Shown here: piece after piece, positions 1 to 6,491 of the stretch
Layout of the letters: every line of letters starts with the position of its first letter
Position numbering within the stretch: the stretch's first letter is position 1
NCBI GenBank assembly: GCA_966211815.1
Contig: CBIHOD010000062.1
Coordinates: 1-23,115 of the forward strand
DNA: 23,115 bases
Source of the DNA: JANPCX01 sp966211815
GTDB taxonomy: Bacteria > Pseudomonadota > Gammaproteobacteria > Burkholderiales > Burkholderiaceae_C
Direction: 5' to 3'
Notes under the pieces: generated by a model
Told to the model about the DNA's origin: nothing
The model's database searches: none
Seen by the model: the letters and a program-made list of their open reading frames with translations, nothing else
Made by a program: the position numbers and the translations under genes

Positions 1-1
1 C

Positions 2-1495
2 GACCGCGTCTTCATCGAGAAATTCGTCGAGGAGCCGCGCCACATCGAGATCCAGGTGCTGGGCGACTCCCAGGGCCACGTCGTCTACCTCAACGAGCGC
101 GAGTGCTCGATCCAGCGCCGCCACCAGAAGGTGATCGAGGAAGCGCCGTCGCCCTTCATCAGCGACGCCACGCGCAAGGCCATGGGCGAGCAGGCGGTGG
201 CGCTGGCCAAGGCGGTCAACTACCAGAGCGCCGGCACGGTGGAGTTCGTCGTCGGCAAGGACCAGGGCTTCTACTTCCTGGAAATGAACACCCGGCTTCA
301 GGTGGAGCACCCGGTGACGGAATGCATCACCGGGCTTGACCTGGTCGAATTGATGATCCGCGTGGCCGCCGGCGAGCCGCTGCCCTTCACCCAGGCCCAG
401 GTGCCGCGCCGCGGCTGGGCGATGGAGTGCCGCATCAATGCGGAAGACCCTTTCCGCAACTTCCTGCCGTCGATCGGCCGCCTGGTGAAGTTCCAGCCGC
501 CTCAGGAGACGCTGCCGCCGCCCGGCGCCAACCCCGAGACCCACAAGGCCACCGGGCCGAGCGCGCCGGGCAACGGCGCGGTGGCCGGCGGCGTGCGGGT
601 GGACACCGGCGTGGCCGAGGGCAGCGAGATCTCGATGCACTACGACTCGATGATCGCCAAGCTCATCGTTCACGGCCGCGACCGGCTCGACGCCATCGCC
701 CGCATGCGCGAAGCGCTCAACGCCTTCGTGATCCGCGGCATCCATTCCAACATCCCCTTCCAGGCGGCGCTGCTGGCGCACCCCGACTTCGTCGCGGGCC
801 GTTTCAACACCGGCTTCATCTCCCAGCACTTCCCGCAGGGCTTCGCGTCCGACATGGTCCAGCACGACTCGCCGGTGCTGCTGCGGGTGCTGGCCGCGGC
901 GGTGCACCGCATGCACCGCACGCGCGCCGTCGGCATCAGCGGGCAGATGCCCGGCCACGCGGCCAAGGTCGCGGAAGAGTTCGTCGTCGTGACCGAACTG
1001 GGCGGCGGCCACACCGAGCACCTGCCGGTGCAGGTCAGCCTCGACGGCGACGCGGTCGTCGTCACCGCCGACAAGCAGACCCACCGCGTGGCCTTCTACA
1101 GCCCGCTGCGGGAGGTCGTGCTCAAGGCGCGCATCAACAGCCAGCCGATCTGCGCCCAGGTCGAGCGCGTCGGCCTGGCCTACCGCGTGCGCCACAACGG
1201 CGCCGAGATCCAGGCCAAGGTGCTGAGCAAACGCGCCGCCGAGCTGTCGCGGCTGATGCCTTTCAAAGCGCCGCCCGACCTGACCAAGTTCCTGCTGTCG
1301 CCCATGCCCGGGCTGCTCAGCGACGTGGCGGTGCAGGTCGGCCAGAAGGTCATGGCCGGCGAGAAGCTGGCGGTGATCGAAGCCATGAAGATGGAGAACA
1401 TCCTGCTGGCCGCCCACGACGGCGTGGTGGCCGAGGTGGCCGCGAAGAAAGGCGACAGCCTGGCGGTGGACCAGATGATCCTGCGGTTCGCCTGA
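2..1495 (+). CDS. pccA: Acyl-CoA carboxylase alpha subunit (biotin carboxylase + biotin carrier), probably propionyl-CoA carboxylase; 5' end outside window
   Basis: The reading frame is open from base 2, so the N-terminal part (biotin carboxylase N-domain and start of the ATP-grasp) is cut off by the window edge; 497 residues are visible. The biotin carboxylase signature EMNTRLQVEHPVTE lies at about visible residues 94-107, and the biotin carrier motif EAMKMEN near the C-terminus places the biotinyl lysine at codon 1388-1390. One chain carrying both BC and BCCP domains is the layout of propionyl-, methylcrotonyl- and related acyl-CoA carboxylase alpha subunits; in the cell it would carboxylate biotin with ATP and bicarbonate for a separate beta subunit (not in view). 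The propionyl assignment rests on the downstream VOC/epimerase-like gene and is inference. A Pro/Gly/Ala-rich insertion of about 25 residues sits between GRLVKFQPP and VRVDTGV (nt 500-600), where family members usually have only a few residues. Confidence 0.88.
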   Translation, partial: DRVFIEKFVEEPRHIEIQVLGDSQGHVVYLNERECSIQRRHQKVIEEAPSPFISDATRKAMGEQAVALAKAVNYQSAGTVEFVVGKDQGFYFLEMNTRLQVEHPVTECITGLDLVELMIRVAAGEPLPFTQAQVPRRGWAMECRINAEDPFRNFLPSIGRLVKFQPPQETLPPPGANPETHKATGPSAPGNGAVAGGVRVDTGVAEGSEISMHYDSMIAKLIVHGRDRLDAIARMREALNAFVIRGIHSNIPFQAALLAHPDFVAGRFNTGFISQHFPQGFASDMVQHDSPVLLRVLAAAVHRMHRTRAVGISGQMPGHAAKVAEEFVVVTELGGGHTEHLPVQVSLDGDAVVVTADKQTHRVAFYSPLREVVLKARINSQPICAQVERVGLAYRVRHNGAEIQAKVLSKRAAELSRLMPFKAPPDLTKFLLSPMPGLLSDVAVQVGQKVMAGEKLAVIEAMKMENILLAAHDGVVAEVAAKKGDSLAVDQMILRFA

Positions 1496-2547
1496 TGAAG
1501 CGGCGCAGCCTTCTGCTGGGCATGGGGGCCTTGGCGGGTTGCCAAGGGCGGGGGGCCTTGGCACCGGCGCTTCCCCATCCGGCCGGCGACCGCCCTTTGC
1601 GGCGCGTCGCCTTCGGTTCCTGCATCGACCAGGCCAAGCCGCAGCCGCTGTGGCCGGCGGTGCTGGAGGCGCGGCCCGACCTCTTCATCTTCGCCGGCGA
1701 CAACGTGTATGCGAGCCCTCGGCCTTGGACACTGGACGCGCTGCGGGTGGCTTATGCCCAACTGGCGGCCGACCCGGGCTTCGACCGGCTGCGGCGGACG
1801 GTGCCCACCCTGGCCACATGGGACGACCACGACTACGGCGTCAACGACGGCGGGGCGTCTTTCAAGCACAAGGAGGCGTCCAAGCAAGAGTTCCTGCGGT
1901 TCTGGGGCGCCGGGCCGGACGACGCCAGGCACGGACGCGGGGGCGTCTACTCATCGCGCACTTTCGGGCCGCCCGGGCAGCGGCTGCAAGTCATCCTCCT
2001 GGACACGCGCTGGTTCCGGTCCGACTTAAAGCCTACCGACCAGCGCGGGGCCCCGGGCAAAGAACGTTACCTGCCTGATGACGACCCCGCCAAGACCATG
2101 CTCGGCGAAGCGCAATGGCGCTGGCTGGAAGAGTGCCTGCGCGACGACGCCCAACTGAGGCTCATCGTCTCCAGCGTCCAAGTCCTGGCCGAGGGCCATG
2201 GCTGGGAACGCTGGGGCAACCTGCCGCTGCAGAGGCGGCGCTTGTTCGACCTGATCCGGAGCACCGAAGCGCGCGGCGTGTTGCTGCTTTCGGGCGACAG
2301 GCACGTCGGCGGGCTGTATCGAGAGCCCGGCCAAACGGCGTATCCGCTGTTCGAACTCACCTCCAGCGGCATGACCCATACCTGGATGGGCACCGAAGCA
2401 GGCCCCAACCGGGTGGGCGGCCTGGTCAACCGCCTGCACTTCGGCATGGTGGAGGTGGACTGGCCCACCCGCCGCCTGCGCCTGAGCTTGCGCGGGCAGG
2501 ACGGGCGCGAGCTGCTGGAGCAGCCCTTGAGCCTGGACGACCTGTGA
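1495..2547 (+). CDS. PhoD-like alkaline phosphatase family lipoprotein
   Basis: The 350-residue product has a PhoD-like metallophosphoesterase pattern: FGSC near residue 40, FAGDNVYAS (metal-binding Asp/Asn), ATWDDHDYGVND, LLDTRWFRS, and a C-terminal LLLSGDRHVGG. PhoD enzymes are secreted Ca/Fe-dependent phosphodiesterase/monoesterases; this subfamily's substrate is unknown. The N-terminus is MKRRSLLLGMGALAGC: a lipobox (LAGC, Cys16) preceded by two arginines, so it is probably a membrane-anchored lipoprotein, possibly Tat-exported. The start codon shares one base with the stop of the carboxylase gene (TGATG at 1493-1497), implying translational coupling and one mRNA, although no functional link between the two proteins is obvious. 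Shorter than Bacillus PhoD because the N-terminal beta domain is missing. Confidence 0.82.
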   Translation: MKRRSLLLGMGALAGCQGRGALAPALPHPAGDRPLRRVAFGSCIDQAKPQPLWPAVLEARPDLFIFAGDNVYASPRPWTLDALRVAYAQLAADPGFDRLRRTVPTLATWDDHDYGVNDGGASFKHKEASKQEFLRFWGAGPDDARHGRGGVYSSRTFGPPGQRLQVILLDTRWFRSDLKPTDQRGAPGKERYLPDDDPAKTMLGEAQWRWLEECLRDDAQLRLIVSSVQVLAEGHGWERWGNLPLQRRRLFDLIRSTEARGVLLLSGDRHVGGLYREPGQTAYPLFELTSSGMTHTWMGTEAGPNRVGGLVNRLHFGMVEVDWPTRRLRLSLRGQDGRELLEQPLSLDDL

Positions 2548-2563
2548 ACCGAAAGGAAGACAC

Positions 2564-3061
2564 ATGACAACCACGACAGCTTCCTCGCGCCCCTTCCGCG
2601 TGCTGGGCATCCAGCAGGTCGCCATCGGCGGGCCCGACAAAGTGGCGCTCGGAAAACTCTGGGTCGACCTGCTCGGCCTGGCTGTGAAAAGCACCTTCGT
2701 CAGCGAACGTGAGAACGTCGACGAAGACATCTGCGCCCTGGGCGACGGGCCGCTGGCGGTCGAGGTCGACTTGATGCAGCCGATCGACCCGTCGAAGAAG
2801 CCCGCGGTGCACGCCACGCCGCTGAACCACGTCGGACTGTGGATCGACGACCTGCCCAAGGCGGTGGAGTGGTTGTCGGCGCAGGGCTTGCGCTTCGCGC
2901 CGGGTGGCATCCGCAAAGGCGCGGCCGGCCACGACATCTGCTTCATCCACCCCAAGGCCGGCGGCGGCTTCCCGTTCAGCGGCGAGGGCGTGCTGATCGA
3001 ACTGGTGCAGGCGCCGCCGGAGGTGGTGCAGGCGTTGTCCGGTAAGAGGAGTTTGGCCTGA
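2564..3061 (+). CDS. VOC-fold (glyoxalase/bleomycin-resistance) protein, possible methylmalonyl-CoA epimerase
   Basis: A 165-residue protein with the two-module VOC layout: VLGIQQVAIGGPDKV at the start of module one and LNHVGLWIDDLPKAVEWL at module two, ending in FIHPKAGGGFPFSGEGVLIELVQAP. The HPK...G(V/L)LIELVQ ending resembles methylmalonyl-CoA epimerase, and the gene follows an acyl-CoA carboxylase alpha subunit, so a role in propionyl-CoA to succinyl-CoA conversion is the best guess. The later His and Glu metal ligands are visible (NHVG, LIEL), but the usual first His of the (D/H)HVAI motif is Gln, so metal binding may differ and another VOC activity is possible. The start is supported by a purine-rich GAAAGGAAG about 5-8 nt upstream of ATG. 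It lies 16 bp after phoD and is probably the last gene of the operon. Confidence 0.75.
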   Translation: MTTTTASSRPFRVLGIQQVAIGGPDKVALGKLWVDLLGLAVKSTFVSERENVDEDICALGDGPLAVEVDLMQPIDPSKKPAVHATPLNHVGLWIDDLPKAVEWLSAQGLRFAPGGIRKGAAGHDICFIHPKAGGGFPFSGEGVLIELVQAPPEVVQALSGKRSLA

Positions 3062-3278
3062 GGGTTAAAAGGCAACCTTCCCGTTCGGTTTAAGCCCGTC
3101 AAAGCCCCATTTGCGAACCTCGCCAGCTTCGACGGACCGGGAGCGCCCTTGGGAGCCTTCGACTGGCTTGACTGAACAACAGAACCTCAAGGCGAGCGCT
3201 GTCCGCTTTGTGGAAAGGCTGTCCACGCCTGCGCCGCGGGGCTGGCGCCTGCCGGCGAACCCGCTTAAGATGCGCCCC

Positions 3279-3347
3279 ATGCCCAACGCCACCCTTTCCC
3301 TGCGACGCCGCGTGTTCCCGCCGGATCCAGGGAACCCGTGCGCGTGA
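3279..3347 (+). CDS. Possible leader peptide with an Arg-Arg-Arg run
   Basis: A short ORF (22 codons from ATG 3279; an in-frame ATG at 3270 would add three) encodes MPNATLSLRRRVFPPDPGNPCA. The three adjacent Arg codons (CGA CGC CGC, 3303-3311) are followed by a hairpin (3314-3335) and then by an intrinsic terminator upstream of an ArgD-like aminotransferase. That order is what a transcription-attenuation leader looks like. There is no obvious Shine-Dalgarno; if the TAAGAT at 3266-3271 is the -10, the mRNA would begin almost at this ATG (leaderless). This is inference: Arg is common in GC-rich DNA, and arginine attenuation of this sort is not something I know to be established for this gene family. 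Confidence 0.25.
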   Translation: MPNATLSLRRRVFPPDPGNPCA

Positions 3348-3365
3348 GCGTTGAGCTGACGCAAG

Positions 3366-3396
3366 AGCCACAGGTCACCCCTGTGGCTTTTTTTTT
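3366..3396 (+). terminator. Rho-independent terminator / possible attenuator
   Basis: A perfect 9-bp stem AGCCACAGG (3366-3374) / CCTGTGGCT (3380-3388) with a 5-nt loop is followed by an uninterrupted T run to 3396. It ends 29 bp before the aminotransferase ATG. It could terminate transcripts from the upstream operon, but it lies about 305 bp beyond that operon's last stop codon and directly before a same-strand gene, which also fits a regulatory (attenuator) terminator. Confidence 0.85.
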
Positions 3397-3425
3397 GCCT
3401 GTTCGTTCCCCAAACCGGAGGCCCC

Positions 3426-4637
3426 ATGGAATTCAATCCCGCCGAAGTCGAAGCCCTTCTCCACGTGGCGCACAAGCCCGACCTGATGTTCACCGAGGGC
3501 CGAGGCATGTGGCTGACCGACCAGGCCGGAAAACGCTACCTCGACTTCGTGCAAGGCTGGGCGGTGAACTGCCTCGGGCATTCGCCGGACCCGGTGCGCG
3601 AGGCGCTGGCCGAGCAGTCGGGCCGGCTGGTCAACCCGTCGCCGGCCTTCCACAACGCGCCCTCCGCCGAGCTGGCGGCGCTGCTGACGCGCCATTCCTG
3701 TTTCGACCGCGTCTTCTTCGGCAGCAGCGGGGCGGAGGCGAACGAGTCCGCCATCAAGCTGGCGCGCAAATGGGGCCGGCTGAACCCGGCGCCTGCGGGC
3801 GGCGGCGCACGCCACGAGATCGTCACCTTCGAGAACGCATTCCACGGGCGCACCCTGGCGACGATGTCGGCCAGCGGCAAGCCCGGTTGGGACACGATGT
3901 TCGCGCCGCAGGTGCCGGGTTTCCCGAAGGCCAGGCTGAACGACCTCGACAGCGTCGCCGCGCGGGTCAACCCCAGGACGGTGGCGGTGATGCTGGAGCC
4001 GGTGCAGGGCGAGGGCGGCGTCATCCCGGCCTCGGCGGAATTCCTGCGGGCGCTGCGCAAGTTCACCCGCGACCAAGGCCTGCTGCTGATCGTCGACGAG
4101 GTGCAGACCGGCATGGGCCGCACCGGCGCGCTGTTCTGCCACCAGGCGGCCGACATCGAGCCCGACATCATGACCCTGGGCAAGGGCATCGGCGGCGGCG
4201 TGCCGCTGTCGGCCATGTTGTGCCGGCGCGAGGTCGCCTGCTTCGAACCGGGCGACCAAGGCGGCACCTACACCGGCAACCCCTTGATGGCGGCAGTGGG
4301 CGTCGCGGTCGCGAAAGCGGTGCTGGCCCCCGCCTTCCTCGACGGCGTGAAGGAACGTGGGGCCCGCCTGTCGGCCGCGTTGGGCAAGTTGTCGAAGGAC
4401 CATGGGCTGCAAGGCGAGCGCGGCGCCGGCCTGTTGCGCGCGCTGGTGCTCGGCGCCGACGCCGCCCCGGCGGTCGCCGACGCGGCGCGCGGCCTGCAGC
4501 CGCTCGGGCTGCTGGTGAACGCGCCCAAGCCCGGCGTGTTGAGGTTCATGCCGGCGCTGAACGTCACCGCGGCGGAAATCGACGAGATGGCGGGCATGTT
4601 GTCGCAAGCCCTGTCCCGCGTGCTGCCGCGGCGTTGA
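3426..4637 (+). CDS. Class III PLP aminotransferase, acetylornithine aminotransferase-like
   Basis: A 403-residue fold-type I class III aminotransferase. Visible motifs: YLDFVQGWAVNCLGHSPDPV near the N-terminus, FFGSSGAEANESAIKLARK (PLP phosphate binding), ENAFHGRTLATMSASG, LEPVQGEGGV, LLLIVDEVQTGMGRTG (PLP-ring Asp), and TLGKGIGGG with the Schiff-base lysine at about residue 253. Length and motifs match ArgD/AstC/ornithine-type enzymes, which transfer the terminal amino group of acetylornithine (or related omega-amino compounds) to 2-oxoglutarate. Specificity cannot be settled from sequence alone, and the gene is not beside other arg genes here. The sequence CCGGAGG about 4-10 nt upstream supports the start. 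It converges on the next gene with only 4 bp between stops. The structured leader upstream may regulate it. Confidence 0.85.
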   Translation: MEFNPAEVEALLHVAHKPDLMFTEGRGMWLTDQAGKRYLDFVQGWAVNCLGHSPDPVREALAEQSGRLVNPSPAFHNAPSAELAALLTRHSCFDRVFFGSSGAEANESAIKLARKWGRLNPAPAGGGARHEIVTFENAFHGRTLATMSASGKPGWDTMFAPQVPGFPKARLNDLDSVAARVNPRTVAVMLEPVQGEGGVIPASAEFLRALRKFTRDQGLLLIVDEVQTGMGRTGALFCHQAADIEPDIMTLGKGIGGGVPLSAMLCRREVACFEPGDQGGTYTGNPLMAAVGVAVAKAVLAPAFLDGVKERGARLSAALGKLSKDHGLQGERGAGLLRALVLGADAAPAVADAARGLQPLGLLVNAPKPGVLRFMPALNVTAAEIDEMAGMLSQALSRVLPRR

Positions 4638-4641
4638 CGGG

Positions 4642-5970
4642 TCAGGCCGCCGCCTTGAACGGGTTGCGCGGCGGCGGCTCGTCGTGGGTGGCGGTGCGCG
4701 TCAACGCGCTGACGATCCAGTTCAGGCCGGACACCCGGTGGCGCACGCCGCAGGCCAACGGCTCCGGTTTGCAGCCGAGCTTGGCCTTGGGTTCAAGCGC
4801 GGTGCGGCCGAGCGACAGCCGCTTGGCGCCGAAGGCGATGGCGTCTTCCACGGTGGACTGAAGCAACGTCAGGTACAGCGGCGCCGAGGCATTGGCCTCG
4901 CGGTCGTAGCCGATGTAATAGCCCAGCGCGGTGTCGCCGTCGCCCACGCTGGTGACGAAACCGAGCCAGCGGCCATCGCTTTCTCGCTCGGCGACGCGGC
5001 AGACGAAGCGGGCCTCGCCCAGCGCCTTCGCCATCGCCGGCAGGTAGCCGGGCGACAGCGTGGCCAGGCGCAGCCCTTGGGCCATGTGGACCTGGCCGTA
5101 TAGCGCGTGCAGCTCGTCCTGTCGCGCCAGCATCTCGGCCGCGCTCGCGGTGCGCAGGCGGATGCCGGCGGCGGCGCAGTCCTTCAGAAGCTTCTTCGCG
5201 TTGCCGCGGTAGTTGGCGGTCAGGCTGGCGAGGTAGTCGTCCATCGACTTCCAGCCGGGTCGGATGTCCAGCACCATGTCGGGCTCGGTTTCGACGCTGC
5301 GGTAGCCGAGCAGCCGCAGCGATTCACGCGTGCCGAGCTGGTCGGCGCAGAAATCCTTGACCATCACGATGCCGGCCTCGCCGAGCAGCTTGTCGGCGCG
5401 CCGCAGGCGGTACAGCGCTTCGCCCACGCCGTGCCACAGCTGGGCTCCGTCCGCGCCTTCGGCGAAGGCCAGCGAGCGGCAGCCCCAGACGAGCAGGTTG
5501 CCGCAGACCAGCAGGTGCTCTTTCAAACCGGCCAGCGGCTTGTCGGTCAGGCGCTTGGCGCCGGGCTTGCGAAGCTTGTCGCCGGACACCGCGACCCGCT
5601 GGAAGAGCATCGCCGCGACCGGCCGGCCGTCGAGGTAGGCCAGGGCGTAGCGCGGCTCGATGTTGTCGGGCCCCTCGGCCTCCAGCACGCGCAGGTAGTC
5701 GCGCGACAGGAACACGGTCTGGGCGGCCAGGCCGTCCCAGTGGCCGGGGTTGAGCGCGTCGATGCGGTCGGCCAGCGCCAGCTGCAGGCCCGAGGCCTTG
5801 CGCCGGGCCGCATGCCGGCTTTTCAACGTCGACAGCGCCGTTTTCGGCGCGACGGGGCCGGGCGCGAGGGCTTTCAGGACTTTGCCGGTGCGCTGCAAGG
5901 ACTGGAGCGCGCTTTTCAGGGGTTTCTTGAGGGCTGCGGAGCGGGATGGGGGTTTCGTCGTCGTGGCCAT
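4642..5970 (-). CDS. FemAB/BioF2-like GNAT-fold acyltransferase
   Basis: A 442-residue soluble protein. The first about 70 residues are basic and low-complexity; the core (about 80-420) resembles the GNAT/FemAB-like 'peptidogalycan biosynthesis' family (BioF2-like acetyltransferase domain), with LSRDYLRVLEAEGP..PRYALAYLDGRPVAAMLF early, SLTANYRGNAKKLLKD in the middle, and FVTSVGDGDTALGYYIGYDREANASAPLYLTLL plus AKRLSLGRTALEPKAKLGCKP late. Members carry two GNAT-like folds; the substrate is unknown. No signal peptide or membrane segment is seen. It starts 40 bp downstream of copZ on the same strand with no clear terminator between and no good Shine-Dalgarno, so it may ride on the copper-inducible copZ transcript. 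Functional connection to copper is unproven. Confidence 0.72.
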   Translation of the reverse strand: MATTTKPPSRSAALKKPLKSALQSLQRTGKVLKALAPGPVAPKTALSTLKSRHAARRKASGLQLALADRIDALNPGHWDGLAAQTVFLSRDYLRVLEAEGPDNIEPRYALAYLDGRPVAAMLFQRVAVSGDKLRKPGAKRLTDKPLAGLKEHLLVCGNLLVWGCRSLAFAEGADGAQLWHGVGEALYRLRRADKLLGEAGIVMVKDFCADQLGTRESLRLLGYRSVETEPDMVLDIRPGWKSMDDYLASLTANYRGNAKKLLKDCAAAGIRLRTASAAEMLARQDELHALYGQVHMAQGLRLATLSPGYLPAMAKALGEARFVCRVAERESDGRWLGFVTSVGDGDTALGYYIGYDREANASAPLYLTLLQSTVEDAIAFGAKRLSLGRTALEPKAKLGCKPEPLACGVRHRVSGLNWIVSALTRTATHDEPPPRNPFKAAA

Positions 5971-6010
5971 GTTCGGCGGGAAGCTGGGGCAGGGTGTGGG
6001 AGCAGGCCGG

Positions 6011-6223
6011 TCAAGCTTGACCGTGCAGAGGCGTCGGCGTGTAGCCGGCGGAGCGGATCGCGTCGGCCAGGGCCGTCTCAGTGGACCTTGCGGCGTCGAT
6101 CCGGACGCGCTTTTCGTCCAGGTCGACCTGGACGACCGCGGCGGCGTCGGCCTTCGTTACCGCTTCGGCGATGGCCTTGGCGCAATGGCCGCAGGTCATG
6201 TCGGGAACCTGGAAAACGATCAT
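6011..6223 (-). CDS. copZ: CopZ-like heavy-metal-associated (HMA) copper chaperone
   Basis: The 70-residue protein is a single HMA domain beginning MIVFQVPDMTCGHCAKAI; the MTCxHC Cys pair binds Cu(I). CopZ-type chaperones carry cytosolic Cu(I) to the P-type ATPase CopA and to the regulator, matching the divergent copA and cueR next door. I chose the ATG at 6223 rather than the in-frame upstream ATG at 6265 because an AAGGAGA ribosome site (6232-6238, read on the minus strand) sits correctly before it and because the domain begins there. The longer reading would also run through the promoter/operator at 6266-6296. The ending YTPTPLHGQA is normal for the family. Confidence 0.9.
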   Translation of the reverse strand: MIVFQVPDMTCGHCAKAIAEAVTKADAAAVVQVDLDEKRVRIDAARSTETALADAIRSAGYTPTPLHGQA

Positions 6224-6265
6224 GGTCTTGTCTCCTTGATGGTGACTGGAAAGGGTGAAGCGCAT

Positions 6266-6296
6266 ACTTTCCAGGCTCCCACCATGGGAAAGTCAA
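6266..6296 (-). promoter_or_regulatory. CueR-type promoter/operator for copZ
   Basis: On the minus strand the -35 TTGACT (6296-6291) is followed by a 19-bp spacer beginning TTCCCATGGTGGG and a weak -10 candidate GAAAGT (6271-6266); AAGTAT is two bases further. It aligns closely with the divergent copA promoter element (TTGACCTTCCCATGG...). A 19-bp spacer with a dyad between -35 and -10 is the hallmark of MerR-family activated promoters. The dyad is imperfect (about 6 of 10 symmetric positions). cueR lies in the same cluster. Confidence 0.7.
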
Positions 6297-6347
6297 GCGG
6301 GACAGGGCCAAAGACCCTGCGACCGACTTGAAAACCGCCCGTCGCGC

Positions 6348-6378
6348 TTGACCTTCCCATGGGGGAAAGCTGGACGAT
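6348..6378 (+). promoter_or_regulatory. CueR-type promoter/operator for copA-cueR
   Basis: The -35 TTGACC (6348-6353), 19-bp spacer TTCCCATGGGGGAAAGCTG and -10-like GACGAT (6373-6378) form a MerR-family promoter. The ACCTTCCC...GGGGAAAGCT dyad between the boxes resembles the CueR site of enterobacterial copA. Transcription would start about 6385, leaving a leader of roughly 107 nt before the copA ATG. Confidence 0.78.
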
Positions 6379-6491
6379 GGTGCCCGGGATGCCGAGGCGC
6401 CTTTCCGGGCCTTCGCCAACCCGGATTTTGTAGGAAGGGCCTGCGCCGCCCCCGTCAACGAAACCGCCAGGATGGTCCGAAAGAAAAAACC

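Larger units (their letters stand above)
3062..3425 (+). other. Gene-poor 364-bp leader/intergenic region before the aminotransferase
   Basis: No convincing long gene is present on either strand. What can be seen, in order: a possible -10 (TAAGAT, 3266-3271) without a clear -35; a 22-codon ORF at 3279-3347 containing three consecutive Arg codons; an inverted repeat GTTCCC/GGGAAC at 3314-3319 and 3330-3335 inside that ORF; and a strong intrinsic terminator at 3366-3396 only 29 bp before the next start codon. The rest (about 3062-3260) shows nothing I can name. Confidence 0.5.

Noticed and set aside
427..1494. A long Arg/Gly/Pro-rich open frame joined in frame to the PhoD-like gene
   Set aside because: It is the shadow of the carboxylase gene in another frame: composition is Arg/Ala/Pro-heavy with no domain; the PhoD-like protein clearly starts at its lipoprotein signal at 1495.
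3375..4607. A 410-codon open frame antisense to the aminotransferase
   Set aside because: Typical high-GC antisense shadow; no motif, and the sense strand has every aminotransferase motif.
6224..6265. Extending CopZ to the ATG at 6265
   Set aside because: ATG 6223 has a good ribosome site and begins the HMA fold; the longer start is just downstream of the probable -10 box.
6255..6491. Extending CopA upstream of 6492
   Set aside because: The extra 79 residues read through the CueR promoter and are low-complexity; the HMA domain starts right after ATG 6492.
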